Origin: a virus | Reading direction: 5' to 3' (one strand) | IMG/VR virus record: IMGVR_UViG_3300023501_000009 | Span: 1 to 63,549 of that record | DNA length: 63,549 bases | Shown: in pieces, positions 51,331-59,767 of the stretch | Numbering within the stretch: position 1 is the first letter of the stretch | How the letters are laid out: each line of letters begins with the position of its first letter | Translations under genes and position numbers: made by a program | Notes under the pieces: model-generated | What the model saw: the letters and a program-made list of their open reading frames with translations, nothing else | What the model was told of the DNA's origin: nothing | The model's database searches: none

Positions 51331-52818
51331 ATGGCTTATACAATTAACAAAACAAGTGGGGCGGTGTTAACAACAATCGCTGATGGTACTATCGACACCA
51401 CTTCAGACTTAACCTTAATTGGCAAAAATTATGCTGGTTACGGTGAGTTACAGAACGAAAACTATGTGAAGTTGTTAGAAAACTTTGCAAATACTACACA
51501 ACCAGGAACGCCTATTGCAGGACAACTTTGGTACGATACTACTACCAGTCACTTAAAAGTGTACATCAGTGGTGCTGTTGGCTTTAAGCGGTTGTCAGCA
51601 ATTACAAGTACTACTAGTACGCCCACAAATAACACAACAGGTGATTTATGGTGGAGCAGTACTGACAAGCAGTTGAAAGCATACGACGGGTCAGCATTTA
51701 TTCTCGTTGGTCCACCCGCTACAGCAGGCGCAGGAACATCAGGCGCCATTGTTGAGACAGTCACCGATACTCCGGGTGCAGTGGATCATGTCGTTATTAA
51801 GAACTATACTAGTAACACAGTAGTTAGCATTATCAGCAAGGATGGAACATTTACCCCAGATCCAAGTATTACAGGATTTAGTACTATTAAGCCAGGTATT
51901 AATCTTGCAAGTACAGGAACTATTGCAGGTATCCAACTAACAGGCACAGCAAGTAATGCAGACTTGTTAGATAGTCTAACTAGTACACAGTTTTTACGTG
52001 CAGACGCTAACGACTCAACATCAGGAACACTGAGTGTACTTAACGATACAGGATTTATTGTTGGTGCTGACAGTGACGTAAAAATCAGTGTTAGTGGCAG
52101 TGATGCAACAATTCAAAATCAAACATCAGATGGAGACATCTACATTAAAGTTAACGATGGTGGTGTACTTACTACGGCATTAACAATAGATGGTGCTACA
52201 TCAACTTTGTTAGTAGCAAGTGATCCTACAACAGGACTAGGTGTAGCAACAAAGAACTATGTAGACAACATTATCCTAACAGGTAATGCACTAGCAAGAA
52301 ACGGCGCAAACACTATAAGTGGAAATATTTTACCAGACACTAATAATACTCATAATTTGGGTGCATCGTTAACTAAGTTTGCTACAATATATGCAACAAC
52401 ATTTAACGGAACATCAACACAAGCGCAATACGCTGACGTGGCCGAACGCTTCCACGCTGATGATGTTTATACACCTGGTACAGTAGTTGCACTAGGTGGT
52501 GTTAATGAAATTACTAGAGTATTAGACGATGCATCAGAAGATGTATTTGGTGTTATTAGTAAACAACCAGCACACTTGATGAATGCTGGAGCAGGCACAG
52601 ATGAAACACATCCTGGTGTTGCTCTACAAGGTAGGGTACCAGTACAAGTGCTAGGTAAGGTAAATAAAGGTGATAGATTAATTTCAGCTGGAAACGGACT
52701 TGCAAGAGCAGGTACTCGTTCAGAGATCACTTCTTTTAACGTAATTGGTCGAGCATTAACAAGTAAAACTGATGATGGCATCGGCGTAGTAGAAGCAGTA
52801 GTCCAATTGAATTCATAA
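51331..52818 (+). CDS. Tail fibre protein B with autocleavage/chaperone-like C-terminal domain
   Basis: 495 residues. The N-terminal attachment domain (MAYTINKTSGAVLTTIADGT; LTLIGKNYAGYGELQNENYV; IAGQLWYDTTTSHLKVY) is paralogous to fibre A. The shaft ends in NILPDTNNTHNLGASLTKFA and TIYATTFNGTSTQAQYADVA. The last 130 residues (AERFHADDVYTPGTVVALGG; DVFGVISKQPAHLMN; HPGVALQGRVPVQVLGKVNK) resemble intramolecular chaperone / peptidase G2-type domains that end many phage fibres. Cleavage is not shown by sequence. Sharing the anchor with fibre A suggests alternative or nested fibres. Confidence 0.72.
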   Translation: MAYTINKTSGAVLTTIADGTIDTTSDLTLIGKNYAGYGELQNENYVKLLENFANTTQPGTPIAGQLWYDTTTSHLKVYISGAVGFKRLSAITSTTSTPTNNTTGDLWWSSTDKQLKAYDGSAFILVGPPATAGAGTSGAIVETVTDTPGAVDHVVIKNYTSNTVVSIISKDGTFTPDPSITGFSTIKPGINLASTGTIAGIQLTGTASNADLLDSLTSTQFLRADANDSTSGTLSVLNDTGFIVGADSDVKISVSGSDATIQNQTSDGDIYIKVNDGGVLTTALTIDGATSTLLVASDPTTGLGVATKNYVDNIILTGNALARNGANTISGNILPDTNNTHNLGASLTKFATIYATTFNGTSTQAQYADVAERFHADDVYTPGTVVALGGVNEITRVLDDASEDVFGVISKQPAHLMNAGAGTDETHPGVALQGRVPVQVLGKVNKGDRLISAGNGLARAGTRSEITSFNVIGRALTSKTDDGIGVVEAVVQLNS

Positions 52819-52827
52819 GGATGTAGT

Positions 52828-53829
52828 ATGGCATACCAAACCGGAGACACGATATTAGATGACGAATACAATGTATTTGCCACAGGATTAATAGGCGGTG
52901 GCTCCACAGATAGTGCAAACATAAACAATGTCTGGGGCATCGGACAAGCAGACAGAGGTTACGGCCAGGCAACTACACTGAGTGCTGTTACAGCAGGATC
53001 CACAGTAACTGCTACACAATGGTCTACTATGTTAGCTCGTGTCACTAGTGCGGCAGACCATCAGGGATCTAGCATTTCATCTATGACAAATCCTAGTGCT
53101 ACAGACATTATTGAGGTTATCGGCACAATTAGTGCCAATGTTAGCACTATACACACTAATAGGAAAACTGCTGTAGCAACCGGTTCTAGTACAACATCAA
53201 ACATAGATAGCACAGGATCCTGGTCAACACAGGCACAACAAATTATTACACTTACGTGGGCAGATGCAGATGAAGTAAGATATTTCTTTAATGCAGGTGG
53301 ATACATACATATTAATCCCACAGTTATTGGCTACACAGACGATGCAAAAGCACGTAGTTGGGACGCATTGGTACAGATGGCAGGAAGTCTACAGTTTAAG
53401 TCAGACGCTACAACAGTTACTGGAGAATCAAATAGTATTACAGTTACAGATGCCCATGCATCAAGTCCTGCATCCGTAAGTGCGTTAGGTTATTATGACC
53501 TAACTACAAGCAATCAATTGCTGTTTGACAAGACATTGACTACATTTGCTAGTCCTTATATTGTAAATACAGCAAATAACGTTAAGGTTTATGTGAAATC
53601 AAATGGGACTCAGGGGAGTTTTAGTGACAACGGAACAATTATTACAGTTACAATAGATTATAATGACGCAAGTGAGGATAGTACCTTTGATAAGACTGAA
53701 TATAGTGACTTAGATATTATGGATGGCACAGTACGAAATGAAATTTCTAGTGTTCCACCTAGCACAACATATTTGACTCAGAGTTGGTCTAATCCAACAA
53801 TTGCGTTGGGTAGTAGTACACATACATAA
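52828..53829 (+). CDS. Virion module protein, copy 1 (homologue of the gp7 C-terminus)
   Basis: 333 residues opening MAYQTGDTILDDEYNVFATG, then NINNVWGIGQADRGYGQ, YFFNAGGYIHINPTVIGYTD and DDAKARSWDALVQMAGSLQF. It shares these blocks with the last 320 residues of gp7 and with the next gene. The shared module probably folds as an independent receptor-facing or decoration unit; the role is inferred. GGATG precedes the ATG. Confidence 0.72.
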   Translation: MAYQTGDTILDDEYNVFATGLIGGGSTDSANINNVWGIGQADRGYGQATTLSAVTAGSTVTATQWSTMLARVTSAADHQGSSISSMTNPSATDIIEVIGTISANVSTIHTNRKTAVATGSSTTSNIDSTGSWSTQAQQIITLTWADADEVRYFFNAGGYIHINPTVIGYTDDAKARSWDALVQMAGSLQFKSDATTVTGESNSITVTDAHASSPASVSALGYYDLTTSNQLLFDKTLTTFASPYIVNTANNVKVYVKSNGTQGSFSDNGTIITVTIDYNDASEDSTFDKTEYSDLDIMDGTVRNEISSVPPSTTYLTQSWSNPTIALGSSTHT

Positions 53830-53844
53830 TAGGAAGAAATAAAG

Positions 53845-54849
53845 ATGGCATACCAAACCGGTGATACAATACTAGATGACGAATACAATGTATTCGCTAC
53901 AGGGCATACTGGAGGAACGGCAACCGACAGTGCAAATATTAACAACATTTGGGGAACTGGGACAGGAGACCGGGGTTACGGTCAGTCTGGAACATTATCA
54001 GCAGTTACAGCAGGCAGTAACGTAACTGCAACACAGTGGGCTACGGCTCTTTCAAGAATAACCACAATGGGCAGTCACCAAGGGTCTAGTTTAACTTCAA
54101 TGACTTCTCCTAGTGCAGGAAATGAGATTGAAATCATAGCCGCAATTAGCACAAACATTAGTACATTACATAGCAACAAAACTAATGCGGCGGCCCAAGG
54201 ATCAACTGCTTCTTCAACCTTTAACTCGTCAGGCAACTGGACAGTAAGTAATATTCAGGAAGTAACTTTTACATTTAGTTCAGCAGATCAAGCAAGATAT
54301 TTCTTTAATGCAGGTGGTACAATTGTATTAGATCCGCAAATGGTAGGTTATACAGATGATGCCAAAGCAAGATCCTGGAACGCATTAACACAGATGGCTG
54401 GGTCTCTGGTATACAGTGCAAACGGTAGCGTTATAAGTGGTGGTGCCGATTCTATCACAGTTACAGAAGCACACACAAGCTCTCAAGTCACATTAGCAAC
54501 TACTATTGGTTATTATGACATGACCACAGGTTATCAGACAATACTTCAAAGAGATTTAACATCAGCTGGTAGCCCGTACATTAGTGGTGCCGCAAACAAT
54601 ATTAGGATTGAAGCAAAATCTAACGGCGCACAAGGATCAAACAGTGATAGTGGCAGTATTGTAACATTTAAGATTAGCTTCTTAGACGCTTCAACAGACC
54701 AAACTTATGATAAGCCAGAATATGATCCTCTTGACATAATGGACGGTGATGCTAGGGTTGTGGCCAGCAATGTCCCACCAAGTGCAACGCATTTAACTAC
54801 TACTTGGGGCACAGTCACAATGGCACAAGCAACGGCGGCAGTCGCATAA
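53845..54849 (+). CDS. Virion module protein, copy 2 (homologue of the gp7 C-terminus)
   Basis: 334 residues opening with the same 20 residues as its neighbour (MAYQTGDTILDDEYNVFATG), then NINNIWGTGTGDRGYGQ, RYFFNAGGTIVLDPQMVGYT and DDAKARSWNALTQMAGSLVY. Downstream blocks (SPYISGAANNIRIEAKSNGA; DIMDGDARVVASNVPPSATH) parallel copy 1. The central part has diverged substantially, so the duplication is not very recent apart from the N-terminus. GGAAG precedes the ATG. A terminator follows. Confidence 0.72.
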   Translation: MAYQTGDTILDDEYNVFATGHTGGTATDSANINNIWGTGTGDRGYGQSGTLSAVTAGSNVTATQWATALSRITTMGSHQGSSLTSMTSPSAGNEIEIIAAISTNISTLHSNKTNAAAQGSTASSTFNSSGNWTVSNIQEVTFTFSSADQARYFFNAGGTIVLDPQMVGYTDDAKARSWNALTQMAGSLVYSANGSVISGGADSITVTEAHTSSQVTLATTIGYYDMTTGYQTILQRDLTSAGSPYISGAANNIRIEAKSNGAQGSNSDSGSIVTFKISFLDASTDQTYDKPEYDPLDIMDGDARVVASNVPPSATHLTTTWGTVTMAQATAAVA

Positions 54850-54873
54850 CTTAGTTTTACAAATAAACACAAA

Positions 54874-54901
54874 TTTGGCACTAGAAATAGTGCCATTTTT
54901 G
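54874..54901 (+). terminator. Terminator closing the structural operon
   Basis: GGCACTA (54877-54883) and TAGTGCC (54888-54894) form a 7-bp stem with a GAAA tetraloop, followed by ATTTTTG. It separates the fibre genes from the accessory cluster. Confidence 0.9.
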
Positions 54902-54903
54902 TA

Positions 54904-54932
54904 TTGACTATTCAACAATATTAATGTAAAAT
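54904..54932 (+). promoter_or_regulatory. Host-type sigma70 promoter of the accessory cluster (leaderless)
   Basis: TTGACT (54904-54909), exactly 17 bp, then TAAAAT (54927-54932). Only six bases separate the -10 from ATG 54939, so the predicted start coincides with the start codon and no ribosome site is present: a leaderless mRNA is likely. The -35 hexamer and spacing equal those of the glutamine riboswitch promoter. Confidence 0.75.
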
Positions 54933-54938
54933 ACCAAC

Positions 54939-55262
54939 ATGGACAAAGTAGATAAATTAGAACAGTTCGCACAGGCTCGTTTCGAACTTGCTGTAGCAAA
55001 AAAGAATCTTAAAGAACGTATAGATTCAGATCTATACGTTGCACACAATGGTGGTATGTTTAAGGCAGATCAAGGTCTAATAGCATTTCTAAATGCCTGG
55101 GAAGAGGACACTATCTATATGGTAGACACCTACGAAAATCCTATTCAGGTACAAAGAACAACATTATTAGAATATGCTAAACAATCATACCAACAAAAGA
55201 TTAATGCATACCATGTAGAATATGAGCAACTCAAACAAACCAGGCGAGCAACCCAAGTCTAA
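54939..55262 (+). CDS. Small helical protein, first gene of accessory cluster
   Basis: 107 residues, helical and charged: MDKVDKLEQFAQARFELAVA, KKNLKERIDSDLYVAHNGGM, FKADQGLIAFLNAWEEDTIY, then a C-terminal coiled coil-like YQQKINAYHVEYEQLKQTRR. Similar short proteins occur in marine T4-like phages but have no known function. The ATG is directly behind the -10 box (leaderless). It overlaps the following gene by 41 bp. Confidence 0.65.
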   Translation: MDKVDKLEQFAQARFELAVAKKNLKERIDSDLYVAHNGGMFKADQGLIAFLNAWEEDTIYMVDTYENPIQVQRTTLLEYAKQSYQQKINAYHVEYEQLKQTRRATQV

Positions 55263-56052
55263 AGGTGTACTAATGTTCGCACGTAATTCTAAACTGGATT
55301 ACATGCGCATAGCACAACATAATTGTGGATTGATAAAAGAACATTTACAGTTACCAGTAGCAGTAATTACTGACACCAAGACACGTGATGAATCAGACAC
55401 CACCATGTTTGACCATGTCATCATGGATAATACTGAAGACACGAACAAAAGGGTGTTTTACTTTAACGGCGAATCATTGTCAACTCCCTGGATAAATGGC
55501 AGTCGCAGTGATGCATATGACCTAACGCCTTTTGATCGGACACTTTTACTAGATGCTGACTACTTGATAATGTCAAACAACTACAAAAAATTGTTTGATC
55601 TGGATATTGAATTTACATGTCACTACAGTGTGTTAGATGTTACCGGGCAGAACTTATATAACTCCGACAAGAGGTTAAACAGTTACACTATACCAATGGT
55701 ATGGGCAACAGCAGTTTTGTTCGACAAGTGCAACTTTTCAGAAAATGTATTTACGATGATGAAGTTAGTTAAAGAACACTGGGAGTATTATTCATCACTA
55801 TACCAATTTAACCGCAAAGTATTTAGGAACGATTTTGCACTTAGTATAGCATTACACATACTGGGAGGCTATGGCACAAATACATATAGCATACCATGGG
55901 CATTGCCCACACTGACATCTAGAGCAAAGATCATTGACTACAATGAACGTGGGATAAAATATGTCTACGAAAAACAAAAGCATAACTATGTAGGCAGGGT
56001 CCGACAAGACATACATATTATGGATAAAAAGTCGTTAGTGGATTTTATATGA
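55222..56052 (+). CDS. GT-A-like glycosyltransferase family protein 1
   Basis: 276 residues. GVLMFARNSKLDYMRIAQHN and LPVAVITDTKTRD form the nucleotide-binding start, and DRTLLLDADYLIMSNNYKKL supplies a D-x-D motif (LLDADYL) near residue 115. The layout suggests a GT-A fold transferase or a relative. WATAVLFDKCNFSENVF and FRNDFALSIALHILGG resemble the acceptor half. The donor and acceptor are unknown. It is paralogous in outline to the next gene and overlaps it by 4 bp. Confidence 0.6.
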   Translation: MSNSNKPGEQPKSKGVLMFARNSKLDYMRIAQHNCGLIKEHLQLPVAVITDTKTRDESDTTMFDHVIMDNTEDTNKRVFYFNGESLSTPWINGSRSDAYDLTPFDRTLLLDADYLIMSNNYKKLFDLDIEFTCHYSVLDVTGQNLYNSDKRLNSYTIPMVWATAVLFDKCNFSENVFTMMKLVKEHWEYYSSLYQFNRKVFRNDFALSIALHILGGYGTNTYSIPWALPTLTSRAKIIDYNERGIKYVYEKQKHNYVGRVRQDIHIMDKKSLVDFI

Positions 56053-56900
56053 CATCAGGGTACGTGACAATAGCACAGAACAATAGTACTACTGACTACT
56101 TAGAGTTAGCGTATCTGCAGGCTCTGAGTATTAAACTAACACAGAAAAAATATACCAACTATGCAGTACTGGTTGATAAACAAACCAGACTGGCAATGAA
56201 GGAAAAGTACCTGGCTGTATTTGACCATGTAATTGATTTACAACAGGACGATGCCGTCGATGATGACTGGAAACTGGCCAACGAATGGCAGGTGGGTCCA
56301 TTGACTCCCTTCAAGGAGACAGTAAAAATTGAATCAGACATATTATTAACCACCAACATAGATCATTGGTGGTCTGCAATGCAGGAGCGTGAGGTCTGCA
56401 TTTGTACAAATATACGAGACTGGGAAGGCAACATCAATAACACGATGACTTACCGTAAATTGTTTGTGGAAAATAATTTATTAAACACGTACAACGGATT
56501 TAGTTATTTTAGGTATGGGCATACCAGTCAGGAGTTCTGGCGGCAACTAAGGTATGTATACCAACATTGGCCAAGATTCAGAGATAGAATACTTAAAAAT
56601 TGTAGGGAAGATAGGGTTAGTACCGACGTTGCATATGCAGTAACAGCAAAGCTAGTAGGAGAAGAACGGTGTTATTTACCACATGCTATACCAAGTTTTG
56701 TGCATATGAAAGGTGCAGTTAACAGTTGGCATCCTAATTTAAACTGGCAAGATCATGTACTAGCACAGTTTGGCAATGATGGGGTGTTAAGTTTGAACAC
56801 ACAAAAGCAGATGTATCCTGTGCATTATTTTATAAAGGACAAAGAGTTTGTCAGACAAGCAATCCAAAGCCTGGAGCGAATTTTCCAAAGCCGTAACTGA
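56049..56900 (+). CDS. GT-A-like glycosyltransferase family protein 2
   Basis: 283 residues. GYVTIAQNNSTTDYLELAYL, YTNYAVLVDKQTRLAMKEKY and ETVKIESDILLTTNIDHWWS reproduce the arrangement of the preceding protein, with ESDIL in place of the DAD motif. TYNGFSYFRYGHTSQEFWRQ and VSTDVAYAVTAKLVGEERCY follow. The active D-x-D is reduced to E-S-D, so catalysis is uncertain. It may be a substrate-binding relative. Start ATG overlaps the previous stop. Confidence 0.55.
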   Translation: MTSGYVTIAQNNSTTDYLELAYLQALSIKLTQKKYTNYAVLVDKQTRLAMKEKYLAVFDHVIDLQQDDAVDDDWKLANEWQVGPLTPFKETVKIESDILLTTNIDHWWSAMQEREVCICTNIRDWEGNINNTMTYRKLFVENNLLNTYNGFSYFRYGHTSQEFWRQLRYVYQHWPRFRDRILKNCREDRVSTDVAYAVTAKLVGEERCYLPHAIPSFVHMKGAVNSWHPNLNWQDHVLAQFGNDGVLSLNTQKQMYPVHYFIKDKEFVRQAIQSLERIFQSRN

Positions 56901-57213
56901 GTTTATTCCACCTAAAGCTATTGTAGAAACATACAGAATATATTATAATAGTGAAGGAGAAGTAACTAAGCAAGTTCATAATGAACCGGGAGACCCCACT
57001 GGTCCTTGTTTGGAAATGAACTGGAACGAATATAATACAGTTATGCATAAGTTACATAACTGTATTATTAAGGACGGCACGATAACAGATATACCACATA
57101 AGGTAAAGACTAAATTACTAAAACCAAGCAATTCAGGCTACAGTGTTATGCGTAACAACCTAGCATTTCCTGATGACAACAATCCGGAGTATTGGGACCA
57201 TGGACATTATTGA
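56848..57213 (+). CDS. Hypothetical protein in accessory cluster
   Basis: 121 residues from a TTG codon, chosen because AAAGGA lies 8 bases upstream and no ATG precedes the conserved body. It overlaps the end of the previous gene by 53 bp. Body: VETYRIYYNSEGEVTKQVHN, EPGDPTGPCLEMNWNEYNTV, ending LAFPDDNNPEYWDHGHY. The beta-rich central part is reminiscent of small phage proteins of unknown role. No motif recognised. Confidence 0.55.
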   Translation: MSDKQSKAWSEFSKAVTEFIPPKAIVETYRIYYNSEGEVTKQVHNEPGDPTGPCLEMNWNEYNTVMHKLHNCIIKDGTITDIPHKVKTKLLKPSNSGYSVMRNNLAFPDDNNPEYWDHGHY

Positions 57214-58123
57214 TGTAGCAGATTTAGATGTCATATTTTTAACGTATGACGAGCCCAAGAAGGAAGAGTTCTGGATTAAAATACAAAACATAGTACCTTG
57301 GGCCAAACGTGTGGACGGTGTGCAAGGCAGTGATAATGCACACAAAGCCGCAGGTGAAGCAAGTGACACATATAGGTTTGTGTTAATAGACGGTGACAAC
57401 TTGCCTGATCCAGACTTCTTTAACATACAGTTAGAGCTAGATGATACAAATCGAGACTGTGTGTTTAGATGGAGAGCCCGCAATGAGATAAACGGACTTA
57501 TGTATGGCAATGGTGGTATCAGTTGCTGGACAAAAGACTTTGTTGCCGATATGCGCACACACGAAAACTCAGACGGTAGTGATGATACCGCAGTGGAGTT
57601 TTGTTTCGACAAACGATATTTGGCAATGCATAATTGTTATAGTACTACCTATCCTAACCAAACACCTTTTCAAGCATGGCGAGCAGGATTTAGAGAAGGT
57701 GTAAAGATGTGTTTGGATCGTGGAGTTAAACCATCGCTGTTGGAGTTTGATAAAAAAGTAAACAATAGGAATTACGATCAGTTATGTATTTGGCAAAGTG
57801 TTGGACAGGACATAACTAACGGCATCTGGGCAATGTATGGCGCACGACTTGGTACTTACATGACCATGTTGGAAGACTGGCCTTACAAGCGTGTACAAGA
57901 CTTTGTGGAACTAGAAAAGTTATGGGAGTCAGTTAAAGACAACGACCCAGTAGAACACAGTAAGATATTGGAAACTGTTCTATCAAAACGATTAGGACTG
58001 CCAATTGTTACACTAGATGCAGAGCAAAGTAAATTTCTAAAGCATCACCTAACCGGAAAACATTTTAACATAAAGCCCATGACCAGAGAAATAGACATTA
58101 TCAGGATTGTTGAAGGCTGGTAA
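57200..58123 (+). CDS. GT-A-like glycosyltransferase family protein 3
   Basis: 307 residues from ATG 57200 (MDIIDVADLDVIFLTYDEPK), preferred over an ATG at 57173 that lacks a ribosome site; GGAG stands 12 bases before 57200. VIFLTYDEP, NIVPWAKRVDGVQG, and YRFVLIDGDNLPDPDFFNIQ (D-G-D motif near residue 75) fit a GT2-like nucleotide-sugar binding domain. FRWRARNEINGLMYGNGGIS and CWTKDFVADM follow. C-terminal half is helical (MTMLEDWPYKRVQDFVELEK). The exact reaction is unknown. Confidence 0.6.
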   Translation: MDIIDVADLDVIFLTYDEPKKEEFWIKIQNIVPWAKRVDGVQGSDNAHKAAGEASDTYRFVLIDGDNLPDPDFFNIQLELDDTNRDCVFRWRARNEINGLMYGNGGISCWTKDFVADMRTHENSDGSDDTAVEFCFDKRYLAMHNCYSTTYPNQTPFQAWRAGFREGVKMCLDRGVKPSLLEFDKKVNNRNYDQLCIWQSVGQDITNGIWAMYGARLGTYMTMLEDWPYKRVQDFVELEKLWESVKDNDPVEHSKILETVLSKRLGLPIVTLDAEQSKFLKHHLTGKHFNIKPMTREIDIIRIVEGW

Positions 58124-59310
58124 TGGAATTAGCAGAGTTAACCGATGATCGAGTAAACTTACTCGTAAGCAAACAAGACAGGTGGTATTGTGACACCAAT
58201 GCTGGAAGATTGTTTGACATCAGTTGTGGCAATCAGACATTTATCTGGGGATACAACCACTGGAATATACTCTGGGCAGTACATGGTATAACAAATAAAG
58301 TATCATGGGTAAACTACAAGGCAAGCGAAAGCACCGAGTCTGTAGATTTACTTGCCAACAATATCACACAGGAAAGTGGATTACACAGTGTAGCATGGGC
58401 AGTTAGTGGTACTGATGCCGTAGAGCTTGCGTTTTACCTTAAAGATTTGTATTTTAAAAAACATAATCCCAATAGACAGGAAATAATATGTTTTGCACCA
58501 GGGTATAGTGGTACAAGTCTTTTGCCTAGTATATTACGTGGTGAATTCGAGGTTCCCTGGTGCCACATTGTGGATACTGGTATATGGCCAACTATAGTCG
58601 CAAGACAACATCATGAAAATGCCGCTTTACAACAGGTAGAGGATCTATTAAAGAATAATCACAATATCGGCACAGTGTTTATGGAGTCCATACCCTGGAT
58701 AGAAAAATTGCGCCCCTGGTCGGATTCCTGGTGGCATGAAGTGCGTAGGTTGTGCGACAAGTATGAATGTTTACTGATTGTTGATGATGTCATGGGCGGC
58801 TATGGTAAAACAGGTACACGATTTACACACAATGCACAGGGCATCTTACCTGATCTGGTAATAAGTGGTAAAAGTATTACTGGTGGATACACACCACTAA
58901 GCACAGTGTGTATGAGCGAGGATATCACAAGATCAGTAAGTGCGAAGTTTGGTTTTAGTCACACCTGGAGTCCTAACATGGCAGGAGTTGATGCCGCAAA
59001 CTGGATCTGGAGACATTGGCCAGAAGAAACAGCCTTTAATAATATTACTTCTAGGTTCAACAGTTTAATTACTGAGAGGCTAACAAAGGGTCACATTAAA
59101 CAAGGCTGGCACAAAGGTATTTTGTGTAGTGTTGAGCTAGTTAACCCAATAACACAACTTAAGTTGTTAGAGAGTGGAATAATGCCCAGCGGATTAGGAT
59201 GTTATTATGACAATAATCATTTAACATTATGTGTTCCTGTCGGTATAGAAGATAATGGTTATTGGGACGAGTTAAACGAAAGGTTAGACAATGCGTTTAG
59301 CAACACATGA
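58123..59310 (+). CDS. Class III PLP-dependent aminotransferase (GSA-AM/BioA-like)
   Basis: 395 residues. AVSGTDAVELAFYLKDLYFK is the class III phosphate-binding SGTDA.E.A motif; IICFAPGYSGTSLLPSILRG follows. LLIVDDVMGGYGKTGTRFTH gives Asp221 (pairs with PLP N1), and LVISGKSITGGYTPLSTVCM supplies the Schiff-base Lys250. FSHTWSPNMAGVDAANWIW fits the active-site loop. Family members transfer amino groups between keto acids or act as aminomutases; the substrate cannot be read from sequence. It starts at the previous stop (TAATG). The PLP machinery is complete, so an active enzyme is likely. Confidence 0.88.
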   Translation: MELAELTDDRVNLLVSKQDRWYCDTNAGRLFDISCGNQTFIWGYNHWNILWAVHGITNKVSWVNYKASESTESVDLLANNITQESGLHSVAWAVSGTDAVELAFYLKDLYFKKHNPNRQEIICFAPGYSGTSLLPSILRGEFEVPWCHIVDTGIWPTIVARQHHENAALQQVEDLLKNNHNIGTVFMESIPWIEKLRPWSDSWWHEVRRLCDKYECLLIVDDVMGGYGKTGTRFTHNAQGILPDLVISGKSITGGYTPLSTVCMSEDITRSVSAKFGFSHTWSPNMAGVDAANWIWRHWPEETAFNNITSRFNSLITERLTKGHIKQGWHKGILCSVELVNPITQLKLLESGIMPSGLGCYYDNNHLTLCVPVGIEDNGYWDELNERLDNAFSNT

Positions 59311-59767
59311 ACAACAAAATCATCTATTAATCTGGATTAAACGTTTAGTAATGCCTTACGAAGAATTAGGCGGCAATCGTGTTTGTCCTTATGCACACCT
59401 GGCTAAGATGCGAGCAGTTAATGTACAAATTAGAGACCTTAAAGAACTGCCAGACATTAAGTGTGATGTACTGATACTAATCTGTAGTGAACAGAAGTTA
59501 AGTCATAACAACCCGCTGACACACAACGAACTAAAAGAGCATTGTGCTAGATTAGCAGAACAATATCCTGATATGATATTTTTACCTGACAGTGAAAAAG
59601 AAACACACATTAACGGTGTGCAGACTAATAACGGCAAGTATAAGTTAATACTGTGTCAAAATAAACAGAAACTACTAGGCGCACGTACGCAGTTAGCAAA
59701 AACAGATTATTATACATTTTGGGAACCAGAATACTTAAAGGAGATTGTTGGTGACAGTCTGGACTGA
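59291..59767 (+). CDS. Conserved hypothetical protein between aminotransferase and amidinotransferase
   Basis: 158 residues: HLLIWIKRLVMPYEELGGNR, VCPYAHLAKMRAVNVQIRDL, CDVLILICSEQKLSHNNPLT, then FLPDSEKETHINGVQTNNGK, KLLGARTQLAKTDYYTFWEP. The CPYA segment with neighbouring basic residues is conserved-looking. Family not recognised. It overlaps the aminotransferase by 20 bp and the amidinotransferase by 17 bp, so it must act in the same unit. Confidence 0.6.
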   Translation: MRLATHEQQNHLLIWIKRLVMPYEELGGNRVCPYAHLAKMRAVNVQIRDLKELPDIKCDVLILICSEQKLSHNNPLTHNELKEHCARLAEQYPDMIFLPDSEKETHINGVQTNNGKYKLILCQNKQKLLGARTQLAKTDYYTFWEPEYLKEIVGDSLD

